From Gliomastix tumulicola (Eukaryota > Ascomycota > Sordariomycetes > Hypocreales > Bionectriaceae): a DNA stretch of 64,000 bases. The DNA is taken from the NCBI GenBank assembly GCA_001599755.1, contig BCHX01000007.1, forward strand, positions 868,001 through 932,000. The letters are read 5' to 3'. Each line of letters begins with the position of its first letter. Position 1 is the first letter of the stretch. A program made the translations under genes and the position numbers. This document shows, piece by piece, positions 22,259 through 32,419 of this stretch. Under the pieces are notes generated by a model that worked only from the letters and a program-made list of their open reading frames with translations, was not told the DNA's origin and did not search any database.

Positions 22259-25174
22259 TCCACCACCGTCACCTTATCTCATACACCTCCTCTTTCCTTT
22301 CTACTCTTGTCTCCCCTTCTTGGGCATCCCTGCCTTCGGCTGAAGTGGGAGATGAGGTGTGTAGTAGATATCATGGGAGGCAAAGGAGTATTTTAATATA
22401 GCTTCAAATATAGCGGAGGGAAGCCTGGTATTGGGGCGTCTTGAGGAGTCTTTTTTCTTTTCTTACTTGTCAAGGGTGGAAGCTCGGGCCAAAATCATGT
22501 TGTTTTGTTTCCCTTTCTTTGTACTTGTGGCCTTTTATATGTTATCTGGCGTGGATAAAGTAGATGACTGGAAATGAATCAACATATACGGAAAGTCATG
22601 ACTGGGTGATTGCGTCTTCTGTTGCGGTTGCTATGTGCGAAGGAGCTGCAAGGGAAAGGGGGCTACAGGCTAGAGATACATTGGTAGATATTCAAATCTA
22701 TACTTCGACTATGTCGTACTTCTTCTTCCTCTTCCTAGGTATGGTGCAGGCAGTATTAAACAAAACACACCCAACCCCAACAATTTGAATCTGGTGGCGA
22801 TAGTCTTGCCCTTCTTTGCTAAACATGACATCGCTGATGGTGTACAGGGTAAGATGTATAGCAAGAAGAATCTACCGTTTCCCGCGACCTGGGCCTGGTA
22901 GAAGCTGAGGTCGCCCGCTCGTATGTTGCTTTCTGTCCCGAAGATGCAGAGCGCGGAGACTGCCATGGTCAGGGGATAGGGGTGGACTCATCTCGAGGTC
23001 CATGGATGCCGCAGTCGATTCCGAATCCGCGTCCATCAAGACTGAATCCGCGTCCGTGAGGTCGGGGAAGTCCACCATGTGCTGATGGCGTAGACGACGG
23101 TCCTCGCGGTGTCATAACCATCAGTGTCTATGCAATTCAACATGTCACAATGTTCAACAGAGGATTCTAGACAGCCACCATTGAGAACCATGGGCTTATG
23201 AACGTCCCCGGTCTCACTCAACTCATCCAGTGCCCTCGTGTGATTGTCATGAGCACGATCCTGGTCGTCCGGCCCCCAGATCATGACCTCCGGCTCAAGC
23301 CTCCCATCGTTGCTGGTCTCCATGCAAGGAGAGCGTGTCTGAGGTGCGGGCATCACTTTCTCTCGAAACCGATCGAGACGAGGAGCGGACCCTGTAGACA
23401 GCGGGAGAGGAAAGGGTGGCGGACAGGAGGCGTGGGCTCGAGCCCCAGACACGCCAGAAGAAGGCCTGGCTCGTCTGAGGGAACACGGGCCTCGAGGTGG
23501 GCTGGAAGAGACATCCTGTGGGTGGGAATGAGTTGCTGTTTGGAGTATGGATGGTTGTGAAGACCTGTGATTGGGACTAGTGATGGGGCGTTCAATGAGT
23601 TGTTCTGCTTTGTTCAACAGCGTATGGACAGCAAGGTCAAGTGGCTAGCCGCTCGATGGGAAAGAGACTGCGCTTTGAAGTTCCATGGGTACTTTCATAA
23701 CGGTCAGCCACCCGGATGTAGGGCTGGTAGAAGGACAAGCCATTTTGATGTCTCTTCGACCTGAGGACAGGCTGAAGTATGTCGGTACGCAAAAGCTGCC
23801 AGTATCGCCTGGAGAAGCTGAAGAAGACTTTGTTTGGTATAAATTGTCCATGGGTGGTTGTCCAGACGTGTAGCTTCTGCTCTGGTGTCAATTGAGCTCG
23901 GTGGCCCTCGACGGTCATATTATCTCGGCCATTTTCCCTCACAAGCCAACCGGCAAGGGGCGAACGCCCTGTCTCGACGTGGGAGAACCCCCTTCGGAAT
24001 ATCAAGAACTGGGATTCATTCACCATCCAGTCACCCCCAAGGTTCACATCGAACGCAAAGGGAAATTTACCGCGTGATTTGCCATCAGGTACTGTACCGA
24101 GGCAACTCCGTCGTTCTCGTTACAGCGGTGACCTGGTCGTCCTATTATCATCGCGAGGGATTATTTGAAAGTAAAGATTGATAATAGGAAGCAAAAAGGA
24201 GGCCTCTCTGATGCTCTCGTGCCACCTGCTCCCTTCCCCAAAAAGAGGCATCATCCTGCAGCGGGGATCCACGGAATCCCACACACCCAACTTGCTCTTC
24301 TTACCTGGAATGGATATGCAGGCCGCCAGGCCGACAGACGATTGGTCCGTCGATCATGCCCGTCTTTAACTCTGAGCCGAACGCCCTCCCGCCTCTCCCA
24401 TCTCCGTCTTGCCGCTTGCCTTACTCTCCGAGGATTGATGGTGTCTCCGTCTATCCATCTTTCATCCGAACCATATCAACCCCTCGTCACCTTTAAACCC
24501 CCCACGACGCCGCGAGCCCCTTTAAGAGTTAAGACGTGACCAGACTAAGACAGACCCTGGGCTGGGGGATAACTAGTGGACCCCTCGTCCCTCTCGGTGT
24601 CCCATCTATCCTGTCTCTTCAACGCGTGTCACAGCCGTCGACAGCTCCGTTCTTATCGTCCCCGTGCTCTCTCTCTCTTGAGACATGACGATTGTCACGA
24701 TCCCATCTTAAAAACAGCGGACAACCTGCTTGGCATGGACTTAAGGGGGCCTCCTTCTTCCCGCAAAGAGCATGAATAATCTGACTAGAGCAACGAAATT
24801 AATACCTTTTGCCCCCTCTTCCCGCCAGAAAGGCCCCAAGCGTATCAAAGCCCCCTATGGCCCCCTGTCCCGTTTTAAAAGTGGATGTTCGCATTGGCGG
24901 TCTTTGGTAAGTTTTGAAGGGCTCGTGAACTCCTGCCGGGTCGCTGGCATTGTCCGTCCGCCTCACTCTTCTTTCGCTTTTCTCCGTGTGTCATACTCTT
25001 GTCTTCTGGTCATATTCGTTCATTCTTTTGCTGTGTGATCCTTTTTTGTCGCTTCGTTCGATCCTTTCTTCTTTCTGTGATTTCGACTGCTTCGACGTTC
25101 TTTCGTGCGACTACGCTACTTACTGATCCCACATTCGTTCCTCTTCGACGTCAACCCGCCAAACTCGCCAGTCA
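22259..25174. other. 2.9-kb intergenic region, at most a weak hypothetical gene
   Basis: The stretch downstream of Vps4 contains T-rich terminator-like sequence near 22390-22560. On the minus strand, 23350..23040 and 23078..22970 contain short frames of plausible but unrecognised protein sequence (for example EVMIWGPDDQDRAHDN and VDFPDLTDADSVLMDADSES). They could not be joined by convincing splice sites. The last 600 bp is CT-rich and probably belongs to the promoter and leader of the exchanger gene. Confidence 0.45.
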
Positions 25175-27441
25175 ATGGACCGCTCCCTCTCTGCAAGCAC
25201 ACCGTCGAGTTTCAGCCTATCGGTATCCGAGTCGAGCGATGGCGACGAACCCCCTTTATCGTACGGAGCGGACGCGACGAGCTCAGCCTCTGAGGCTATC
25301 CCTCGAGATAGCAGCTTCTGGCGAGGTCGGTGCACCTCCAACTCTGCAGACAAGTTCTGGCTGTAATGAAGCTGACCAATGTCTCACCAGGCGTGAAACA
25401 AATCCTCCTCTTCTCCTGGATCCTCCGCCGCCCCAAAGTCGCCTACAAACACGTCTCCAACGCCGCCACCTCCTCCGCCCGCCGCACGAGCACCGACAGC
25501 GACATCTCGACGTCCTCGTCCGCCGCCCTGGAACCGCTGTCCATCGACGATGGCGTGCCGAAGCGGGCGACCTTCGCATCGACGCTGCGGCACCTCGTGC
25601 TCTCGTCGTCATGGCTCGCCTGTCTCATCGTCTTCGTGCCCATCGGCGCCGTGTCGTACCTGACCAACATGCCGCCCGCGCTCGTCTTCGTGACGAATGC
25701 GATTGCGATTGTGCCGCTGTCGGCGCTGCTGACGGATGCAACGGAGAGGATAGCCAAGGACGCGGGTGATGCTGTGGGAGCGCTGTTGAATATCAGCTTG
25801 GGGAATCTCGTCGAGTTGATTATATTGTACGTCCCCCGCTGTTTACGGTGTGTCCTGGTGATTTGGGCTAACACTCGTGTAGCATGTAAGGAAGTTCATG
25901 GCACGCATAGTTGGGTATATCTTCTAACCACCAGGAACAGCGTCGCCCTCAAGAACGGACAGATCCGCATCGTCTGCGCCTCGATCCTCGGCTCCGTCCT
26001 CGTCAACCTGCTTCCCATCCTCGGCTCTGCGCTGCTCGCCTGCAGCATGAGCGGGCAGCAAGCCACTTACAGCGGCTCGGGGACGCAGCTCCTCGGATCG
26101 CTGCTCTTCGTCTCCGTGCTGGCATTCCTCATGCCGGTCAGTAATGCCTTGCGGGTTATCTAGGTGCCAAGCTAACAGCCATACATAGACCGCGTTTGAC
26201 TATACCTTCCAGGAGGAGCATACCTCCAAGTCCGCCAACCTCAACATGAGCCGTGTGTCGTCGCTAATTGTGTTGGGCATCTACATACTCTATATCCTTC
26301 ACGAGCTTAGGTCGAGGAGACCGTCAATGGGCGGCAGGCATCTGCAGCCGGAGGATGAGGAGAGTGGCACCCCAGAGTCTCGATCCCGGTCCCGGTCTCC
26401 GTCGCCGTTGGTCGGTGAGCCGGAGATGACGATGCGGGATGGTGGGGAGGGAGCTCATGGACACCCACCGCGCCACGTCCGCTTTGCAGATGACGGCGAG
26501 GGCGATCTGTCCGGAGGCGTATCGGGGTCGAAGTTGACAGAGGTCACAGAGGAGGGCAGTGTCAGCCATAGCACGGGAGACGCAAACGCATCAGAATCCC
26601 GCGGCAGGCGACCCAGAGCCCGGTCAAAATCCAGCGGCTCGGCCTACCAGCAGCCCTCCTTCGCCGGCTCCTCCCGCGGCCGCAACCGTTCACACAGCGG
26701 CAGCGCCGGCGTCGGCGCCGGCCGTCCCAGCATAGAGTCCGCCATCGCCGACCGCGGCGTCCTGATGCGCTCCGGCCGCTCGACGGTCCGGGCCCTGCGC
26801 ACCAGCCTCGACGAATCCCACTTCCCGACCGACTTCCTCCCTCTCCCCGAGGAAGGCAGCGGCAACTCCGCAGCCTCGGCGGCCGTCGCACGCCGCAACA
26901 AGGCCATGGCCATGGCCGTGTCGATCCTCGTGCTCGTCGTCAGCTCGGCGCTCATGTCGCTCAACGCCGAGTTCCTCGTGTCGACCATCGACGCCGTGAC
27001 GCACTCGGGCGGCTGGCTCTCCGAGTCCATCATCGGGCTCATCATCCTGCCCATCGTGGGCAACATGGCCGAGTACATCACGGTCGTGACGGTCGCCGTG
27101 CGCGAGAAGCTGGATCTCGCCGTCGCCGTGTCTGTCGGCTCGTCCATCCAGATTGCGCTGTGCGTCACGCCGCTGACTGTGCTGGCGAGCTGGATCATGG
27201 ACCGCGAGATGATCCTCACGTTCAACTACTTCGAGATGTCGACGCTCGTCGGGGCTGTGCTGCTCGTGAATCTCATCATCCTCGGTGGTGGTGGTGAGGC
27301 TGCTGATCCAGCCGCGAACTCGCTGAAGGGCGCGTTGATGTGCGGCTGCTATGCCATGATTGCGTGAGTACATCTGCTATCCCCGTTGGTGATCAATTGA
27401 CTAACGGTTTTCTCAGCATTGGAGCGTATCTATCGCCGTAA
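25175..27441 (+). CDS. CAX-type vacuolar cation (Ca2+)/H+ exchanger, 661 aa, with a 3-nt microexon
   Basis: Exons are 25175..25325, 25391..25826, 25883..25885 (3 nt), 25941..26136, 26189..27363 and 27417..27441. The protein has two homologous membrane halves. The first carries GNLVELIIFIVALKNGQI, the cation-binding alpha-1 motif, and the second carries GNMAEYITVVTVAVREKLDL, the alpha-2 motif. They are separated by a disordered Ser/Arg-rich cytosolic loop of about 190 residues, longer than in yeast Vcx1. Such exchangers load Ca2+ into the vacuole using the proton gradient. The microexon CAT lies between ...GTGTAG and GTAAGG, and both flanking introns have CTAAC branch sites. Including it gives six residues between the Glu and Ala of the motif, as in other CAX proteins; skipping it would delete one. 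AATAAA overlaps the stop codon. Confidence 0.9.
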
Positions 27442-27908
27442 ATAAAGGCCTGCCAACGAACCTGGCCATTGTATATTTGGAATCATCATGATAGAGGGAG
27501 AAGACATAGAAAGGAACCGACCCACGACTGCCATGTCGCTACACACTCATTGCACAATGATGCATTGATGCCATTTCGCTTGATATTTGAGCGTTTAAAT
27601 GAATATACATCTTTAATGCACCGTACTTCTTGTTCATAATCATTGCTTCAAGCTGTGATTTTGCTCCTCTAGCGGCTGCAGCTGTCAGCGACATTAATAT
27701 AGAGGTGCCACGTGGGATAAGAACACGATAAGGCACGTCATCCGAAACAGGAAGGCGGTCACAGTGGCAGAACCCTGAATTTCCCAGTCAAGCTGCGTCC
27801 AGAATCCCAGAACAGCGACATCCAATTCCAAGCCAGCTCAACCAACAAATCGATGTCTTCCCCCTCGTAGCCCTTCTTTTCAACCTGCTACTCGTTTACC
27901 CCTCGTTC

Positions 27909-29864
27909 ATGCTCGTCCGTCTGCGCCATGCGTCAGCGCGCCGACTCCTCGGGCCGCTCGACCGCCTGCCGGCCCTGAAGCGTGACAACTTGGTCGCGAA
28001 CACCCACGCCCCCGGCGGCACGAGAAATGCAGCGTCCTCGTCTAAGACCAAGGCCAAGAAGGCCTCAACCTCACCCGCAAAAGACCAGAGTCTGTTCCTG
28101 ACCAACACACCGACAGCCAAGAAGCTAGCCGCCGCCGGCCTATGGCAGTCTCGTTCAAGGACAGGCAAGGGTCTCGAGACGACCGACACGCGGAGGATCA
28201 ACGTCGTGAACGAGCAGCTCTGCGACGACATCATGAAGGTCATCGGACCGTCCCTCGAGCGGCACAAGGGCTGCGACCTCATCGACATCAACCCGGGCGC
28301 CGGCCTCTGGAGTCGGACGCTGCACGACGCCGTCCAGCCCCGCCGGCACATCATGCTCGACGCCACCGCCGAGGCCTACAGCCCGATACTCAAGGAGACG
28401 ATGGGCGACCGCGCCAACGTCGAGGTCATACAGAAGAACGGGCTCGACTGGGCGAATCTCAGGAAGACCCTCGAGGAGCGCATCTCGCCGCACCAGACGC
28501 CCCTCCAGCGACACCGACCTGGTCCCGACGGCCTGCTGGAGGTGCCCCCGTCCGAACGCAACGACATGCTGCTCGTCACGGCCAACGTGGGCACCTACCC
28601 GAAGCGCAGCATCTACGGCTTCGACAGCCTGGCGACGATGGTCCTATACCAGTTAATTTCGAGCATCCGCACCTCGACACTCTTTCAGCGGTACGGCTGC
28701 GTGCGCATGCTCGTCTGGGCCAACGACGAGAATAAGAGGACGCTCCTGCCGCGGGTGATGCTCAACCGTAAACGCGCGTGCTTCGAGACCGAGATGGCGT
28801 GTGAGTGGTTCCACGAGGTGGCCGGGCACGACCATGTGGACGCGAACATCGAGCGCTTCTACCTGCGGGACGACTGGATGAACATCGAGTCAACCGCGAG
28901 CGCCCTACAGCGCATGGAGCAGGCGGGCATCCCCATCATTCCGGGACGGGAGACCAAAGCGCTGCAGACGGTACTCGCCGACCCGAATCTGCGCAACGGC
29001 GTGGGCAAACTCGCGGGGCACGAACCGCCCAAATTCCTCCGCCCCTTCAAGGCCGAGCTCGAGCGCTTCTCCCCGATCGCGACCTCCACGGAAGAGGACC
29101 AGGTCAAGCTGCGCAAGCTCCAACGCCGCATGGACTACGACACCGAAGACTCGCAGATCTTCCTCGAGCTCCTGCAGAAGATCGAGGCCGCGCACACCCT
29201 CGCCAGGGCTAGCGACGACCCTTCGTCCCCGGAGACCCAGGCCGCCGTCGCCGCGCTCGACGCCGAGGTCAACGAGCGCGTCGACGCCTTCAAGAAGAAC
29301 CACCGGTCCGAGTTCGGCGCGATCCGCGACTCGTACCACCTCTTCCGCCACGCCACGCCGCACCCGGCCCTGCTCTGGGACCGCCGCGCCTACGAGCCGC
29401 TCGTCGTCCGGCCCGCGGATGACTTCTACCCCAACGTGCCCATGTGCCTGCTCGACATCCAGCCCAAGGCCATGGACCCGCTCCTCCGCCAGTTCGGCCC
29501 GGGCACCTCCCGCTCGGGGGACATGTCCGATCTCCTGCTGCGCATGGCCTGGTCCAATCCGGCCTATCACATCGAGACCCGCGGCATGGATAACCTGTGG
29601 CCCGGCTTCGCGTCCATGACGGAGCTCGTCGACCCGGACACGGGCGAGCGGTACTGTTCCAGCCTGAGAGATTCGAGGCGCGGTGGGAGTCCCCTGACGG
29701 AGGCGGGTGCGCTGACGACGAGGGCCATGAGCGAGGGCCATTGGCTGGACATGATGAAGGCGTGGATGGACTGGCCATTCAAGCCTTCGTATGAGTCCAT
29801 GATTGGGAGGTTGACGATGGATCAGACTGATGATATGGGTGCTGATCGGAGGGGGGTCATCTAG
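27909..29864 (+). CDS. mtf1: Mitochondrial transcription factor B (Mtf1)-like protein, 651 aa
   Basis: This is a single-exon gene starting at ATG 27909. The first 60 residues are rich in Arg, Lys, Ser and Ala (MLVRLRHASARRLLGPLDRL), as expected for a mitochondrial presequence. Residues about 96-140 (RRINVVNEQLCDDIMKVIG, then DLIDINPGAGLWSRTLHDAV) resemble the SAM-binding region of the KsgA/Dim1 rRNA adenine dimethylase superfamily, to which mitochondrial TFB/Mtf1 belongs. The later segment MLLVTANVGTYPK is at the place of motif IV and lacks a clear N-L-P-Y, suggesting loss of methylation. Yeast Mtf1 is only about 340 residues, so this version has a long C-terminal half (about 350-651) of unknown role. 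Likely function is promoter opening by mitochondrial RNA polymerase. Confidence 0.72.
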   Translation: MLVRLRHASARRLLGPLDRLPALKRDNLVANTHAPGGTRNAASSSKTKAKKASTSPAKDQSLFLTNTPTAKKLAAAGLWQSRSRTGKGLETTDTRRINVVNEQLCDDIMKVIGPSLERHKGCDLIDINPGAGLWSRTLHDAVQPRRHIMLDATAEAYSPILKETMGDRANVEVIQKNGLDWANLRKTLEERISPHQTPLQRHRPGPDGLLEVPPSERNDMLLVTANVGTYPKRSIYGFDSLATMVLYQLISSIRTSTLFQRYGCVRMLVWANDENKRTLLPRVMLNRKRACFETEMACEWFHEVAGHDHVDANIERFYLRDDWMNIESTASALQRMEQAGIPIIPGRETKALQTVLADPNLRNGVGKLAGHEPPKFLRPFKAELERFSPIATSTEEDQVKLRKLQRRMDYDTEDSQIFLELLQKIEAAHTLARASDDPSSPETQAAVAALDAEVNERVDAFKKNHRSEFGAIRDSYHLFRHATPHPALLWDRRAYEPLVVRPADDFYPNVPMCLLDIQPKAMDPLLRQFGPGTSRSGDMSDLLLRMAWSNPAYHIETRGMDNLWPGFASMTELVDPDTGERYCSSLRDSRRGGSPLTEAGALTTRAMSEGHWLDMMKAWMDWPFKPSYESMIGRLTMDQTDDMGADRRGVI

Positions 29865-30371
29865 GTCTCCTGTCCGTCGCTGACGCAGTTGTTGTATTAT
29901 TCACCTCTCAAATTTTGGTTTCGGGATTAGACAAAACTATAGACCTGGGAAGCGTTCTTGTATATTCTAAGCGATGGGCGTTCTACAGTTACATACTACT
30001 ACCCTCCTCTGTATAAATACTAGTACTTAGGTATGTCATAATACAACGAATAGAGATAAGTGTCTAATATCGCAGTCACGTCGAACAGAATTTGTTCTTG
30101 AAATGGTTGTCCAATGCAAGGCTCGTCAAGTTGAGATGTCACTTGCTTTTTGAAAACGAAACTCCCTTTGATATCTATATAGTGCATCCAGAGTAGACAG
30201 AAAATGCCACTACGCCTATCCAACGCCTGATACTCTGGGCGAAAGCCCCCCAAGTATCCAAACCATGTGAGAACCCTGTTCGAATAAAACCATGAGAGTT
30301 AAAGCACCAAATAATTACAACACGTGCACCCCAGAACCACTTTCCAGGCGCAAGAAGAAAACGAGGACAGA
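29865..30371. other. Intergenic region between convergent genes
   Basis: This 0.5-kb AT-richer stretch separates the 3' ends of the Mtf1-like and GT90 genes and should hold both transcription termination regions. Nothing else was recognised. Confidence 0.6.
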
Positions 30372-32419
30372 TTACCACCACCACAGCCAGGAACTCTCCA
30401 ACGACGGATTAGCCAGGACGTCATCCACCCATCCGAGGCTCTCTCTCCGGTCGTCCAGCAGGCGCGCATACTCGAGCAGCAGCCTCAGGACATACACCTG
30501 CATGTCCTCTTTACGGAGCACCTTCTCCGCCCACTCCTTGCTCTCAGTCGCGATCTTCTCGGCGGCATTATCGTGCCCGCCGTGGCCGTCATAGCCAAGG
30601 AAGTACTCCATGATGCCGTAGAAGTCGCTGTAGCGGTTGTCCATGGGCACGAAGTGCTTCCACGGGACGAGGCGGCTGTCGTGCCATTCCTTCCAGAGGG
30701 TCGACTTGATGGTGAGAGATGTCGACCGGAGGAAGCCGAGGTATCGACCAGAGAAGCTGTTCCCGTCGATATCGGGGACGAACTTGTGGTTGAACTGCTC
30801 GGCCATGGGGAGGCCGGGGACGCGATCGAAGTAGTAATTTGTGTGCGCGCAGGTACCTTCTTCCTCGGGCGGGTCGCAGCTGAGGTCGACGAAACTAACA
30901 TCTGCCCACTCCTTCACCCACTCGCCGAGTTTCCCGTCCGCCTGCGCCTTGAGGTTGTACTGCTTCTCGGGGAGGACGAAGTTCTCGGGTGCGCGCTCGC
31001 CAAGCAAGGCGCTGGTTATCTTGGTGGCGTTGTTCATCGAGACGAAGCGATGACGCTGGAAACCACGCCAGTTGTCAGGCGTGTTCTTGCCGCCAGTGGC
31101 GACACCTCTCCAGATGACTTTGTTATCCTTGTCAGACCACGCCGCACCATGATCATCACCTCCAGTAAAGCGCTCCTCCTCGTTCCAGTACATAGGCGCT
31201 GGCAGCAAGATCTCATTGTTGATACCGAGCTTGGACCCGCCGAACATGGGAAACAGTATCTTGGTCGCGGATGTCGACAAAGGGCGGATGAGGATGCCCT
31301 CGAGGCCTTGGAGGTCCGGCTGGTGGCAGATATCCGTCGACTTGGTGAAGTTTGAGACAAACCCGTCACGGAGGTGCGGTTTAGCATAGGTCATGTTGAT
31401 CTCGGGAGGGTGGTCAAAGGACGTCTGGAGAGCAGTCGTGCGGGCCAGGCTGTCGGGAGCACACCCGCGGCGAGCAACAAGCCAGTAGGGTTCTACGGCA
31501 ATTGTCAGAAACATGCGCCACCAAGATGTTCAGCTGCGAACTTACGTGTGTCTTCCCACTTCTTGGGCCGTGTCCAAGTTGATATATCGCCTCTGCCAGG
31601 CTCGGGGAGCTTCTGGTGATCGCTGCGAACGTTCTTCGCCTTGGGGAGCTTCCTGGTCTGGGCGGCCTTCTTCATGTAGTCCTCGATATCCTCCCATGGC
31701 ACTACGAGGCGAGGCTCGTCCATGGCGTTCAGGGCAAGATCCATGTCAGGCAGAAGATGCTCAATCGTCTTGATGAGGTCAAGCCAAATAATGGTCCAGA
31801 ACCAGTCGCTCCCAGCGGTAGCCTTGCCATTTCGGATGTTGATGGTCATCTCGAAGTCCCAGGATTCCTTGCGCAGGATAGTCGGGTCCATGCCCCAGAA
31901 CGGCCCTAGATCACTGTAGATCTGGTCGAAGAAGTCCTCCACGATGATCGAGTTCTTGTTGCGGGCGAACGTATACCACTTGTCGAAGCCCGGGGGAGGA
32001 TGTCGACCTCGGCGTTTGCGGTAGGCCTGGGCAGCGTCCTCGATCGAGCGGGACTCCTTGGACATGAGCTCCGCAAAGACGTGCTGAGCGTCGTAGATGA
32101 GCTTGCCGATCGGGTGGCCATCGTCAGTATTGGGGGCAGAAGACGAGCCTGAGGAGCTACCCGTGTGTGCATCGGCTGTGGGCTCCGACGCAGGCTTCTC
32201 GTCGTGGGTTGCAGCTGGCGGAGGACGCCCGTCTACAATCGGTCGAGGCTCGGATGCATGATCATGGAAAATACCGGAAGACTCGGTGGCTGTTTTCACG
32301 ATCGGGACTCGGTGGTTAAGGGCGTATAGAATGGTAAGGACGAGGAAGACGGCGAGGAGGTATCGAACGACGCTCGAGGGCCGCCGCGAGGGGAAGACCG
32401 GGGGAAGCCCCTTGGGCAT
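30372..32419 (-). CDS. Glycosyltransferase family 90 (CAP10-like) type II membrane protein, 664 aa
   Basis: Exons are 32419..31546 and 31492..30372, joined in phase across a 53-nt intron. A short cytosolic N-terminus is followed by one membrane span (about 19-36, VVRYLLAVFLVLTILYAL), then a disordered stem of about 80 residues, which is the layout of a Golgi type II enzyme. The lumenal part contains sequence typical of the CAP10/DUF821 family: YTFARNKNSIIVEDFFDQI, WDKDNKVIWRG-like SDKDNKVIWRGVATGG, and near the C-terminus NKFVPDIDGNSFSGR-like HKFVPDIDGNSFSGRYLGFL followed by LVPWKHFVPM. The last two form the probable nucleotide-sugar site. Known members add xylose or glucose to glycans. The sugar used here cannot be told from sequence alone. 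Confidence 0.88.

Noticed and set aside
22970..23617. Possible hypothetical minus-strand gene
   Set aside because: Short blocks look protein-like, but the longest frame begins with a non-ATG codon, and the only frame-linking splice sites would leave an intron of about 37 nt, too short to be credible.
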